Numbered from the stretch's first letter, positions 48,300-60,599 are shown. The stretch: DNA of 64,000 nt from Rheum nobile (GCA_027886185.1 WOAB01000760.1:930001-994000), one strand, 5' to 3'. The notes: generated from the letters alone by a model not told the origin. Numbers and translations: made by a program.

Positions 48300-48700
48300 C
48301 TTACGGCATGACATGCCTTTCACAGTATCAATGGCAAACGCTGGGCCAAACACCAATGGCTCACAATTCTTCATCACCACAGTCGCTACACCATGGCTTG
48401 ACAATAAGCATACTGTTTTTGGTAGAGTTGCCAAAGGAATGGATGTTGTACAAGTGACTTGATAACCCCTTTCTTCTCTTTAAAATTCTCTTTTGACAAT
48501 GCAAATTTGTTTGTAGAAATTTAATTTCGGTATATCTGATAAGCTTTTGGTATGCCATTGGTCATTGATCTTGTTTTCAATATCAACAATTTGTGTTTTA
48601 TCCTCTTTTGTAACATGCAATAGAGAAGACAAAGACCGACAGGAACGACAAGCCTTACCAAGATGTCAAAATCCTTAACGTTATCGTTCCCAAGTCTTGA
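48300..48700 (+). pseudogene. CYP71: Captured CYP71-type cyclophilin exons (3' end)
   Basis: Exon 48300-48453 (acceptor TTGTGCAG) encodes LRHDMPFTVSMANAGPNTNG, then SQFFITTVATPWLDNKHTVFG and GRVAKGMDVVQ. A last exon at ~48626-48700 encodes KTKTDRNDKPYQDVKILNVI, then VPKS and a stop. This is the C-terminal cyclophilin domain end of the WD40-cyclophilin CYP71, a nuclear chromatin-associated protein. The WD40 part is absent. Three residues normally between VVQ and KVKTD appear lost at the exon junction, or the donor differs. Part of the following 3' UTR appears to be included. Same orientation as the other captured exons. Confidence 0.88.
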
Positions 48701-48989
48701 GGTTGCCGTCTGCACTTTTATGCTGTTTTCCTCTTTCACGTGGTTTAAAGATCCGGATTTGTGATTCACTGTAAACAGTTTGGTTTGCTCAAACATGATT
48801 TTTAAGTAATCTGAATTTTCCAAGTTCACATCTTTCTTTGCAGTTGTTTATTTTCCAAGTTTACATCTTTCTGTAAGTATAATATCAGTTCCTATTAACA
48901 ATTTGCTCAAATTTAGATGAATTATTGTCTAGGTGTTAGTGATTCTTCACTCTCCTATCGAAGTATACTGCTGTGATTGGATTTTTTTT

Positions 48990-49283
48990 TTGGCAAAATT
49001 GGACTTTTTAGCCCGGATGTGGAAGAGATCCGGGCTAAAATGTCCAGTTTTTTTTTGTTAAAACACAATGCTTTTTAGCCCGGACTTACCCAGACCCGGG
49101 CTAAAAAGTGGAAAAATGCGACTTGTTGAGGCGGGCTTCGGAGGCCCGCCTCAATAAGTGGCTTTTAGAGGCGTGTATTGCCCGCCTCAAAAAGGATCCC
49201 TACTTGTTGCGGCCCCCTCAATTGAGGCGAACGGTGTTCGCCTCAATAAGTGTCCAAAGGCCCGCCTCTATTAGGGTTTTTTT
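48990..49283. repeat. CACTA right subterminal repeats
   Basis: TTTTAGCCCGGAT...ATCCGGGCTAAAA palindromes (49010-49042, 49074-49107) and GAGGCGGGC/GGCCCGCCTC pairs (49129-49153), up to CCCGCCTCTATTAGGG at the end. Confidence 0.85.
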
Positions 49284-49294
49284 CACTAGTGAAA

Positions 49295-50640
49295 ATTGAT
49301 AAAATATCATGTGGCAGAAAGAATAGGAGGATGTCATGTGGCATAAGAAGAGAATGGGTTTAATAGAGGGATGTCATGTGACTTAAAGGGGTTGTGATTT
49401 AGTAGATTGAATTGTCAAAGGTTTTGCAGGCATCACGAATTGGATAAAAAATATAATAACAATATGAAAGAAAAATAAAATCTTAAATTAGAAAAGATAA
49501 ACTTAGCTAAAAGTATTTTATAAAATCTTAAACAAAAATTACTTTACATATTATGTATACACTAACATAGGAAATAATAATTGGTACATCGCAATTAGTT
49601 GGGATCCATATGATTTAAAATTATATTTTCCATAAATTATAAAGTTACGCAATATATGAATATATATTATAATAATAATTAACTTACGTAGTATATTGCA
49701 AAAAAGCAAAGTATTTGGCTTAAGTAAATATGAAAAATTATGAAGGATACGCTGATAAATGACAAACAAAATACGCCTACGTGTCATAGCTAATTGCATG
49801 ATACGTAGGAGAGAGACTTTTGACTTTAGTATTAGTATACAAATTGTATATTTCTTGCACAAGTTTACTAGAGATTTAGAATATAGACTTTCAGGTAATT
49901 GTGTTGTGTCTTCAAATCTAATTTTTATTACATTAGCATACTTTATACATTGAATCCAAAAGATGAATATCATCAATGTAAAAAAGAAAACGAGATTATA
50001 CGTACACATTAGTCTTTCCTAATATGCATGCTTTTTTGTTTGAATTGAGTGAGATCAAATCTTCCAACTCTAAATTTGGAAATATATATATTTATATATA
50101 AATTAAAAGGTGATGCAATTATTTTAGAAATAATATTAAATAGGTGAAAATTTTGATAATGACATGTGGCATATAATAATGTGTTTAATTGTAGGGAGAA
50201 CATGTGTCTTAATAAGGTTCTACTTTGGTAGATATGTAGTAGATTTGCATGTTCAGTTGTTGGAAACAAATCATTTGTTTCCAACACATTTGTTATTGAA
50301 ATGCAAATTTACTGAATATTCTTTGGTTCATTTTGGAAAGAATTTATGTTAATAATATTACAGATTTATTTAAGTGCATATGAAATATATGGCATATAAT
50401 ATTTTGTGCTACGTTTTGGAAATAATGGATTATAAAAATATTTGTATGGTATACATAGCCTGTTAATTAGGGCATATATTTGATTTGATTTTCAAAATAA
50501 AAATGAAAAAAAGGATAGCTTGACACATGGCAAAGTTAATGATGTGATGCCACATGGCGTTAGAGAGGATTGGTTTATTTTGGGGTGCCACGTGGCGTAA
50601 TATGTATTCTGTTTTAGTATATATATATATATATATAATA
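49295..50640. other. Gene-free stretch, Helitron-like debris
   Basis: TGTCATGTGGCATAAG-type words and a terminal GATTTAGTAGATTG (~49399-49412) look like an inverted Helitron 5' end interrupted by the CACTA insertion. The rest is AT-rich with no gene. Confidence 0.4.
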
Positions 50641-50648
50641 GATTATGC

Positions 50649-50870
50649 CACATGACACTCCCTCATTAAAACTGTCATATGACACTCTCTCATTAAAGCT
50701 GTCACATGTCATTTTCTGCTTTTTCCAATTTTTGAAATAAATCTAATTATAAATCAAAGATTATTATCCTAAACCTATCACTCATTTTTTCCTAATTTAA
50801 AAATGAATCAAGCACAAAGATTACAAATCAAAAAATTCCTAATTATATACAAATCCAAAATTTCCTAATT
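50649..50870 (+). repeat. Third copy of the Helitron-like body repeat
   Basis: CACATGACACTCCCTCATTAAAAC and CTAATTATAAATCAAAGATTA match 42060-42300 and 42345-42600. A hairpin-like CCCGTACATGG at ~51006 may be its decayed 3' end. Confidence 0.7.
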
Positions 50871-51341
50871 ATATAGATGATTGAGATACGAAATTATGAT
50901 CCGAAATTAATTTTAATATCGATATTATCTAGATATATTTTTTAATACATAGATTAATTTTAATAATTATTAATTTTTTTAATTCAATATATATAACGTA
51001 AAAACCCGTACATGGCAGATGAATTACACTAATTATAATAAAAATAGAATGAATGGTGTACAAAATAATAAGATATACTCGGTGTTAGTAAAAAGAATGT
51101 ATGGAGAGGAAGAGTAATGTCTCTATCCCTCTCACTAGTCACAACTACATGGAAGTTGGAAAGTAAAGGTGAGGGCATGAGGCTGAGCTACCTACCAAAT
51201 CCAGCACTAACTTAATTGCATAACCCCACCCCTTGTGCTTCTCCTCTACCAACTTCACTCTAATTCATGCCTCTTTGTCCTTTTCCTTCTTTTATTTTTC
51301 CTTTTTTTTCAATAGAAAAATGTAGGTATTGCGATTTCCTA

Positions 51342-51662
51342 TTCGATATAGTTTTTTTGAGATTAATGAAGCTCGATTTTAGTTTTAATTTATTTGACTA
51401 GTATTTGGTAAAAAAATATCAATACAGCTAAAGCAACATATAGATTAATGTGATTTAATTTTGTCATTTTTTTAATATAATCCCCAAAATTGTTAAGAAT
51501 TAACTATTTTTCACCCATTTCAATACATCAATTATATACTTTAAATAATTAAGTTAATAAATCTAGTGTCAGTTCCAACGAATCATTCAGCTCTAACTTC
51601 AGTTTCAACTATTCATTTAGCTTCAAATCCTATTTCAACTGCATATACCGAACGTAGCACCC
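51342..51662 (+). mobile_element. MITE family 'GGCTATGTTCGGTAA', copy 1
   Basis: Right end ACCGAACGTAGC. The body matches 60808-61130 in the same orientation and 56395-56743 in inverse orientation (AGATTAATG, TCAGCT...TTCAGTTTCAACTATTCA). Confidence 0.65.
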
Positions 51663-52260
51663 TCTTACAAGCTTCATACATTTTATTTATTTTGCTTAAT
51701 TATGTTTCTTACTTCATTACGATAAAAAAATTACAGATTCTATGAGTCTTTTATTCTTTAAAATGAGTATTTTTGATAAAGGTCAACGATCATTTATCCA
51801 TAGAGCAAAAACTTACGGGTTATTAATTATTCACTGGTAAGGTAAATTAAATATCGACTATACAAGTATTATAATAAAGATATGTAATATCTAAACTTAT
51901 AATATGGATTTTGTACATACCAACCATGGGTATCAACCGGAATTTGCAATAAAGATATATAGAACATTCTTTCTATATTTCTATTAAAATAAATCCCTTT
52001 TTTTGTAAAATAAAATTGATTTTGGGTTCCATTTATTTCTTATGAATGGATGGTTGGAAAGCAATGAATTAAACCATCTGCACTCCCCACCATCCCCTTT
52101 TCTACACCTTCTTTTTCTCCTTCATCCATCTCTCTGCGAATCTCAAAAAAACACTCTCTCCCAACTCTCTTATCTCCCTCCTTCGATCTGTTCTTCAATC
52201 TCCAGATTAAGAAGCGATTTATTAACCTAATCTCTTAAATTAGGAATAATTAATTAGAGT
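51663..52260 (+). promoter_or_regulatory. Upstream region and CT-rich leader of the MYB gene
   Basis: A CT-rich leader spans 52082-52205. TATATTTC near 51974 may be a TATA-like element. If transcription starts near 52000, an out-of-frame 62-codon upstream ORF (52042-52230) would precede the MYB ATG by 30 bases. Confidence 0.4.
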
Positions 52261-53881
52261 ATGGGGAGATCGCCTTGTTGCGAGAAGGAGCACACGAACA
52301 AGGGGGCGTGGACCAAGGAGGAAGATGAGCGTCTCGTCAACTACATCAACTCCCATGGCGAAGGCTGTTGGCGTTCTCTACCCAAATCCGCTGGTTCGTT
52401 TCAAAAAAGATTTGATCTTTTTCATTAATTAGCTGTTTCCCTGCTTAACCCTAAAACCGTTTTATCAGAAATTAAGTCTTCAAAATAATGATTTTCTTAG
52501 TTTTTGAGCCTGGGCTCCTCCTCCTTCTAGAGAAAAAGGGTTGAATTTGTTCTTTGATGTTTTATTTATTTTTGGATCTTAAGTTGGTAAGAGCAAGTTC
52601 TGATGGTTATGTTAACAGAATATTAATTCATGACTGTTCTGTATATATAAATAGGCATGTGTTGTCTATCCTTTAACACATGCACAACAAGAAGCCTTGA
52701 AAAGTACCAAAATCTTTCACTTTTTTCCCTTATGTTAATTAACAAGTTCTAAGCTTGGTTTGATTTGGTATATATCTTGCTATTTTTTGTGTGTGTGTGT
52801 GTGGGAGTATATGATTTTCGCCTTCTGTCAACTCTTTGTTCTGAGATGTTTTTTTGTAGTGATAATTATGTCACATGATATTCATCATGATGAATTTTAC
52901 TTGAACTCTTCAATATAACAAAGTTTTATTGGGTTTATTCATGCTGTACTATAGTAAGTTGTTTCCTGGTGGGTAGGTAGAGTCACATTAATGACGTTAA
53001 TTCTTTTTACCCATGTGATTAATTAATGTTATGTGATTGAATTTTAATTGCAGGTCTTCAAAGATGTGGAAAGAGCTGCAGGTTAAGATGGATTAACTAC
53101 CTTAGACCTGATCTCAAGCGAGGAAATTTCACTGAAGAAGAAGATGATCTCATCATCAACCTTCATAGTTTACTTGGCAACAAGTAATTATTTCGAAACC
53201 CCTCTTTTAAACAAATTTTATTTGCAATATAACAAGCTCAATCTTGTTTCTCCTAGGTGGTCACTTATAGCCGCTCGTCTTCCAGGACGAACAGATAATG
53301 AAATAAAGAACTACTGGAACACGCACATCAAACGAAAGCTCCTTAGTTGTGGAATCGATCCCCAAACTCATCGTTCATCTACAACTCTTACACCATCATC
53401 TACCAACAACACTATTTTGAACAAGAACACTAGCAACGTTACAACCGCTACAGTAGCTTCAACTTCAACTTCAGCTTCAACTTCCACCAGTTTTCAATTG
53501 GTCAACATGAAAGGTTCTATCATACTATTCGCTCCTGAAGAAAAGAGCCCTAACATCACACGAAACGCGACGAACCCTGCTCCGGTTGTTGGAGTATCGG
53601 GCCATGACGAAGACTCAAACAATAGTGTAGTGACACGTGATGATCAATGTGAGAAGGTTAACCTTGATCTCTCTATTAGCCTCCCTTCGCCCTTGGCTAG
53701 GGTTTCATCGAACAACGTGAAAAAAGAACACATCGACTTTTCGAGGGGTTTAACGGCCACCACAACAAAGCAATCGCCTGTGGTTTCCCAAGGAATGTGC
53801 TTGTGTTGTCGTCTAGGGTTTAAGGATTCTGAGTCATGTAAATGTTTATCAATGACAACAACAATAACATACGGCCGATGA
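52261..53881 (+). CDS. MYB4-like: R2R3-MYB transcriptional repressor, subgroup 4 (MYB4-like)
   Basis: Three exons: 52261-52393 (133 nt), 53054-53183 (130 nt) and 53257-53881, the classic R2R3-MYB structure, giving 295 aa. It starts MGRSPCCEK. R2 and R3 are complete, with the recognition helices CGKSCRLRWINYLRPDLKRG and GRTDNEIKNYWNTHIKRKL. After R3 come the subgroup-4 C1 motif (LLSCGIDPQTHR), an EAR-type repression motif C2 (NLDLSISLP) and a C3 cysteine motif (CLCCRLGF..SESCKC). I do not see the C4 motif. Subgroup 4 proteins (AtMYB3/4/7/32) repress phenylpropanoid and lignin genes. The bHLH-contact motif reads DLIINLHSLLGNKWSLIAAR; its fifth position is Asn where the consensus has Lys or Arg. 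No frame damage; expected to be functional as a DNA-binding repressor. Confidence 0.93.
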
Positions 53882-54972
53882 TCCTAATTATACTTTAACT
53901 TCCATGTCAAGTCATGTCTTGATCGATAGATCGATCTCCTTGTTATCGAGATTGGTTTATATATATTTTAGAATTTTGCGTTCTATCTAGCTGGATCGTG
54001 TGTAATGAACTGATGAAGATCTTAAATATGGAAGAGCCTGATCGAGTTGAGTGTATATATATAGCTGCGTAGCTTTCCAACTGGGTATGTTTTTTGTAAC
54101 GTGAACCGTTTGTACAAGTAAGAGCTAATGTAGCATCAAGATCGATGTGCAACAAAATTTTATGGACTCGGATAAAATAGGGAGTAACTTAGCTATTTTT
54201 TGTGTGAAGATCGAATATATTAGTTATAGAATTGTTGCGGAAAACTAACACTAAGTTTGAGGTGCGTTAGTGATAAGAAAAAAACATTTTTACTCCGTAC
54301 TTATATTAAGGGTGACACAAGGGTCACTTACATGCTACATATTCTCGAGGCATATTAATTATTGGAGGTTATATATCACCAATATACTCCGTAGGAATAA
54401 GATGCCATGTCATCTTTGGTTGACAAAATAATCTTGCCATCAACTAGACTTTTACTTTCTGGTTCAGTAATAAGTGTTATTGAGCCATTTTCTAAAATTC
54501 CAAAATTTAATATTCCTACTAGCCTCAACCATTACTAAAGTTTTTGTGATACATTTCCCTATAGCTGCGCTAATGTAAACACTTTTAAAAAAATGTTTAT
54601 ATTTGAAGTCAACCAACACTTTTGGAAATAATGAAGAAATGTCTTTAGACTTGTCAGCTTGATTGATCATTAATTATCGTTCTAAGATAGGACCGAGTTT
54701 TGTGAGTGTAATCCTCTCAATACCCAGTGTTTCTATACACGTCGACCTACAATGAGAAAAAATCAAACTTGATCGAAGTCATGAACAATGCATAAGATGA
54801 TAAGAAGTCTAGCATCTTAGCTTCTACTAAACCAAGTGTTAGTATGCAATTAATTTTTTTTTTGTTTTTGCCTTATAACGTATCCAAATCAATCAACCAG
54901 TCTTATTCTACATCCAAACCAAATCTCATATCGTCCAAGAAAATTCGAACTCGAATTATATATCTAATATTA
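53882..54972. other. 3' flank of the MYB gene; gene-free
   Basis: AT-rich; no further exon seen. Confidence 0.4.
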
Positions 54973-55144
54973 GGGTTTATTTGGTAAAATCATTTATAAT
55001 GACTTTATCATTTATAAAAATATTTATCAAAAATAAATATTTCACAATTTATTATAGAATGAGATTTATTAGTATATTTTACCAAACACCATTATATCAA
55101 AAAAGTCTTTAATCACAAAAAATGTCATTATAACAAACAAACCC
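54973..55144. mobile_element. Tourist-like MITE (PIF/Harbinger), 172 bp
   Basis: Ends GGGTTTATTTGGT and ACAAACAAACCC with target duplication TTA on both sides (54970-54972, 55145-55147). Confidence 0.85.
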
Positions 55145-55147
55145 TTA

Positions 55148-55960
55148 GTTTACCACTAAACCAACCCAGTATTCTTATTAAATTCAGGGCACTCAGATGT
55201 TTTGTGCGTGGGTCCCCACCAATGGAAGTGAGAGGAGAGTAGAAGAAGAAGAAGAAGGCATTTGTCTACTGCTGGGTAGGTGGGGACACGTCATCAGCGG
55301 CAACTACCCACCCTTCTCATTTATTCCTCCCCAACTTTTTCTCTAGCTATATCTACTTCATTTATTACATGGGTTTTTCTAACGTATGAATCTACTTCAT
55401 AATTAAGTGTTATTATTTTAAGAATTTTTTTAAAAATAGTTTTAAGCATTTTCTTTTATAAAATAGTTTTCAAAATAAAAAAGATTAATCTTAAGACATA
55501 GGATAAAAAAACCGTTATTATATACCCAAATTTCTTGTGTTTCATTTCTTATTTGTGAAATTTATACATCTCTTATTTAAACTTAATTAGGGGAGGTCGA
55601 TAGAGTATCATATCTATTTTAAAATATGGTACTACAACTTACTAATTAATTAAGAATCCTTAGATCTGAATTAAAATAAATCTTACAACTTCAATCGTGT
55701 ATATGATCGACAATTTGACGACTAAGGTGGACTTTGTATTTGTTATAAGGTACTCTAATATGGACCGGGTGTCAAAAGAATCCTTCAAAACAGTTTTCTA
55801 AATACAATAACACTTCAAAATTTACAAGAACAAAGTAAACGAAATTCACAATTCCAACTTTATGCCTTATATAAAAAAATCTGGGGAAGTCGTGCCTTAT
55901 ATATTAGTTTTATGATTATATGTTTTATAGTGAAGGACAAATCTCTCATATAGTCACATA
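55148..55960. other. Gene-free stretch
   Basis: A short GAAGAA run near 55240. Nothing else recognised. Confidence 0.35.
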
Positions 55961-56311
55961 CTCTTTCAGTTAAATTTTAATTAACGTTCTAGGCTTAAAT
56001 CCTTATTAAATTTTAATTGTCATTTTAGACTTTTTCACATTTTTTTTCTTCAGATTTACCATCATGTTTAGTAATTTTGTTATATTTTTATTTTTTGGAT
56101 TTTCAATTTTTTATTCATTATTTCTCCATTTTTTAGGAGAAACGTAACAAGAGGAGATTTTCTTTTGATTTTCTGATTTTTTTTTTGAGATTTCATGAGC
56201 AGTAATAAAAAAGTAATTAGTCACTAATCATAAGGGTAATCTAAAAAAATAATTGATTTCTTATTTTGTCTGAAATTTGCTAGAACGCCAATGAAAACTT
56301 AACGGATGAAG
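55961..56311. mobile_element. Stowaway-like MITE, ~351 bp
   Basis: Inverted ends CTCTTTCAGTTAAATTTTAATTAACG and CGCCAATGAAAACTTAACGGATGAAG, each flanked by TA. Confidence 0.7.
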
Positions 56312-56394
56312 TATATAGTATAGCTAGTCTAAGATTCATGTTGGAAAATATCTTAGGATGATCTAGCTACAACGTGTACTTTTGGTTCTGTCTC

Positions 56395-56743
56395 GTATAT
56401 TAAGTTGAAATAAGAGTTAAATTTAAATAAGTAGTTAGAGTTGGAGTTGAATTAAAGTTGAATGAGTAGTTAAAGTTAGTGTTTAGATTTATCGATTAGA
56501 TTATTTTAAAAGCTAGTTAAATGTTTAGTATTACAAGCTAAAATGAGAAAAAACAATTAAATTCACCTTGTTAAGCTTGAACGAGTTTTGAAACCACGTT
56601 AAAAAAATTGACAAATTTAAACTATATTTATCTACTACAAATTCCTTAGACTAGATAAATAAATTTTGTCGAATACTTTTAATGATTGAAAAATAGAAGT
56701 TAAAGCTCCGTTAGTTTAAAAAAAAACTTACCGAACATAGCCT
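56395..56743 (-). mobile_element. MITE family 'GGCTATGTTCGGTAA', copy 2 (inverted)
   Basis: Right end TTACCGAACATAGCC. The interior is the inverse of the 60.8-kb copy (AGTAGTTA.AGTTGGAGTTGAATT). Confidence 0.65.
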
Positions 56744-58979
56744 GAATGTTGGGAAACCAAAATTGATTTAAGTATATCAAATTTTCAGTTATTCTTTTTT
56801 TATTTTCATAAGACTAACTCAGGGGATTTTATACTCCGTATTATATTGAAGTATTGAACTAATATACCTACTTCACCTACCAAACATACATTTAAGACAA
56901 TGCAACTTGGTTTTCCGTATATACTAGAAATCGAAGTCTGTGCGTCTTTTATGTATATGTAGTGTCACAATTTAAATTTGAGTTTCTAATATATGAATTG
57001 TTGTTTCATGTTTTATCTTAGACGATATATTGTTTGATATGTATTTAAATGTAATATCTAAGTCTTGACAAAAAATGTAATATCTAAGTATTTTAGGTAT
57101 AAAATGCTCAGATTGTACGAAGTACAATTTTATTTATTTATTTTTCTCAGAAGTTTAATTTAAATTTTGAATTAAGGTGGTAGTTATTTTTTGTAAGGAT
57201 GCGTTTTTTCCTTTGAAAATATTTGGGAAATATTTTAGAAATGCCTATCCAATTACATGTTGTGCTTGAACTCGAGTATTTATAAGAAACTTTCTACAAC
57301 AACTTTCATTTCTTACATGCTCCACTATCCTCCACATTTCTATTTTTTTGCCTTTATCTTACAAATTTATTGCATTTTAATAATGTCTTTTTTGTTATGC
57401 TTTAGTTATTAATATTCATTAGTATATCATTTTATTTATTTGGTCTGGAATATATATCATTTTATTAGTCACATTGACTTTACATATTCCTAGACATTAA
57501 TATCATGTTAATTAAAATATATTAGTCATTAATTCCTATTCTTATTAAATACGGAGTAATATAAATAATTGGTGACTCTGTATTTTCTTAAACCTTGTTA
57601 CATTTTATATAAAAGTACATTAGTTATTTTATTGGTACTTGCTTACTCTTCTTAGCGAAATTATAATTCATAACTTCTTTCTTGTACATTTCATATGTGA
57701 GAGTGAGTACATGTCTATTATTTCGGCTTCCATTCTTGATTAATTCCTCTAGACCAACACCAATGAGGCCAAATTTAGTATATATACATGATGAGTGTAA
57801 AATGAATATGTATAAAATAGAACAATAAAAATCATCCTTAACCAAAATAACAACACACCTACCTAAAACGATTTAGTACAAAAAAGAAACTAAAAATACA
57901 AACCTAATTGAATTTATGCTACCAATAGTTGAAGGGTTTACATCGTCCATAAAATAGTTTGTTTTATTCTTTACTAACAATCAGTCATCTTAAATCGATT
58001 GTCTTTGTCCTCCTTCTAGTGAAAGCTACTGGTGCATGATGTAAACAATCGATGCCTCAATAGTGCTATTAGATTATCCAATTCTCTGACATCTTCACAT
58101 AAAATTAACCTATCTCGATCAAAAGACAATTATATTAATAAATTTAAACTGATATATGTAAGTATTGTAGATTACAAAAGATATCCAAATACATATGATC
58201 AAGGATAGTTTACCGTGAGGTGGATATATACTTGCATCATCGACAATCGGGAATCCTTATTCACATCTTTAACTTAATAATTATGCTTACTTCAGTGACC
58301 ATGTCTTTTTAAGGTGTTGTCCACTATCTCCCAAGCTTCACTATATGGCTTTCTAAAGCTAATTTCCATGTAGAAGAATGAGATTATGGATGCCCAAAGC
58401 AAATGAACAAAATACCTCCGTTTTTGCCCTTTTATAGATGAAAATGTTACTTGGAAAGTGAAGCCATTTTGACATATAACCGTTTAGACATCTTGACTAT
58501 AATTTGTTTCCAACCATTCAATGTGTACTAAATACGGGAGTTACGTGTAGTAATTGGATAATATTAAAATAGGAGTAAATGAAAACAAAATACAACGTAT
58601 ACAATATGTAATAACTATCACTAATTGAGATTTAGGTTAAAAAATGAGTCATAACCTAAAGAGTAGTCCGTACGTAGAGCCGATAAAGGCAAGATTTAGC
58701 TGAAAAAAGTGTGTGAGGGGAGGGAATAATTACTTACAAATAGTGCTCATTTTTATATATACACATAATTATGCTATGGTATATTAAAATAAACAAAGAA
58801 AAATTAATTACTTAAATTACAAAGTAGCCTATAATTATACTTATGTATTTTATATTGGTTTATAAACCCTATAGTAAAAACTGTTCAGAAAATCTAACAT
58901 ATTATATTCTAAGGGTGATAAACTAATCCTACATGTAAACTATAACTTTAGGCCTATTTAAGCCTTTGATTTTGTCTTT
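56744..58979. other. Gene-free AT-rich stretch
   Basis: No gene, RNA or defined repeat recognised. Confidence 0.35.
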
Positions 58980-59016
58980 AAAAGTTAGCATTCAATGAGC
59001 TAGAATGCTAACTTTT
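58980..59016. repeat. 13-bp hairpin, copy 1
   Basis: AAAAGTTAGCATT and its exact inverse AATGCTAACTTTT with an 11-base loop. Repeated at 59323-59359 with the same arms and a changed loop. Confidence 0.9.
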
Positions 59017-59322
59017 TAATATATATAGAGATAGATGGTTATTTTTCATGCTTAATAGAAATATAAATTAAACTATGTTGAAAATTTAACGTTATTTTAT
59101 AAGAATTATACAACGATATGAAAATGATGATTGATTAATATGTAGTAATTGTATATAATTGTGAATAAAAAACTTTGTATATTATATAGACAATTATAGA
59201 TTATTATTATAATTGTTAATATAAGAAATTATCACTCTAGTACTTTTTGGATTTGAGAAAAAATATTTAAATTTTGGGCTAAATAAATAAGGCAATAAAT
59301 GAAAAAAAAACAATTTATCTTT
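59017..59322. other. Gene-free AT-rich spacer between the two hairpins
   Basis: AT-rich with short poly-A runs. No gene or further repeat recognised. Confidence 0.35.
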
Positions 59323-59359
59323 AAAAGTTAGCATTCAATGACCTAAAATGCTAACTTTT
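59323..59359. repeat. 13-bp hairpin, copy 2
   Basis: Same arms as 58980-59016. Both are followed by (T)CAATATATA-type sequence. Confidence 0.9.
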
Positions 59360-59795
59360 CAATATATAAAGATATACGCGGTAATATTTTATTTTTGGAA
59401 ATTTAAGCACGTAAATATTGACTAGGGACTAGGGAGTACATTGTAATCTCACCTTGTTTGGTTTTTCGAAAATTATATGATACTATTGAATTATTTTTAA
59501 ATTTCTTTTTTTTTAGAAATGCATGGTCATGTTAAATTAATTTTTCAATGTATATCCATATTTTATACAAGGATTAAACCCTCCTTCAAGTTTAATATAT
59601 TCAGTTTTTCTTCTTTTTATTATTTTCTTAATTACTTATTATTATACAAGGTTAATTTTATTTTCTTGACGGTTTCTAAAATAAAATATTGTTTATCTAA
59701 AAGTTATAATTATTCATTAATAACCAACTCACATTTTATCTAAAATATATGTAAAGCTTAAAATGCCATACATAGTGTAATAATAACTCGGAACG
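59360..59795. other. Gene-free AT-rich stretch
   Basis: A small frame at 59519-59743 shows no coding signature. Confidence 0.35.
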
Positions 59796-59803
59796 ACTAT
59801 ATA

Positions 59804-60390
59804 CAGTAGCGGATCCAGGAATTCTTCGAAGAGGGTCATAAAATCGTCTATGAAAAAGTATATAATATTGTTTAGCATTAATCACATTACTATTTGTATA
59901 ATTTTTTTTTTACAAATCTTATATACTAGGTGGATTATTATGTTTTGAAAAAACATTTTTAACTAATTTACAATTTTGGAAATATTTTTGGACAAATAGT
60001 AAGGAGAACTACCTAGAAAATGTTAGTATCAAATATATTGTGAGAATTTTAAATAAGATTAATTCAATTACCTTACAAAATTTTTAACCTATTTCATAAT
60101 CATGATGAACAAAAATAGGAAATACAAACATTTTTATAAAAGAGAAAATAAAGGACACAAATTGTTATTTATCTAAAAAGAAAAAATACAAAAGATGGGA
60201 GATGGAGGACTTAAACCCCAAACCTTTAGGTTAAACTCATGTTCCACAATCAATTGAGCTAATAACTCTTTTTGTTTACATACACAAGACATTAATATAT
60301 ATATATATATTATTTTTATTTTTTAATATATGACTTGATCCAAGAGAAGAAGGGTCATCGGACCCTCCAGGACCCCTGGATCCGCCTCTG
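59804..60390. mobile_element. Non-autonomous hAT element, 587 bp
   Basis: Ends CAGTAGCGGATCCAGGAATTC and GGACCCCTGGATCCGCCTCTG, with exact 8-bp target duplication ACTATATA (59796-59803, 60391-60398). No transposase. The CAG(T/A)GGCGGAxCCAGG end is typical of plant hAT MITEs. Confidence 0.93.
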
Positions 60391-60599
60391 ACTATATAGA
60401 TTGAGCAAATTGTGTATCAAGCACAAATGTACAATATATTACGTTGTAGAAAAATTTTATTTTATTATTTTAGTGAATTATAATTTATAATATAATTTAT
60501 TCTCATAGAAGTAAGTTTCACGAGCTAGCTTTGATATTTTTACTATTTTATTTCCCTTTCTAGATGAGGAGATCACAATGTTGCAAAAGTCCACCTAAC

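Larger units (their letters stand above)
45077..49291 (+). mobile_element. CACTA (En/Spm) transposon, 4.2 kb, with captured host exons
   Basis: Ends CACTAGTGGAAAAAA (45077) and TTTTTTTCACTAGTG (to 49291), flanked by AAA on both sides, the 3-bp duplication of CACTA elements (the left flank lies in an A-run, so AAA alone is weak). Both subterminal zones are packed with GAGGCGGGC/GCCCGCCTC inverted words, the usual transposase-binding arrays. No TnpA/TnpD domain was found, so it is non-autonomous. The interior carries exons of three host genes, all on the plus strand with introns: PPIL1-type cyclophilin, spermidine synthase, CYP71-type cyclophilin. Bases 45460-45790 are CT-rich then proline-codon-rich, possibly a captured 5' region. 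Confidence 0.93.
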
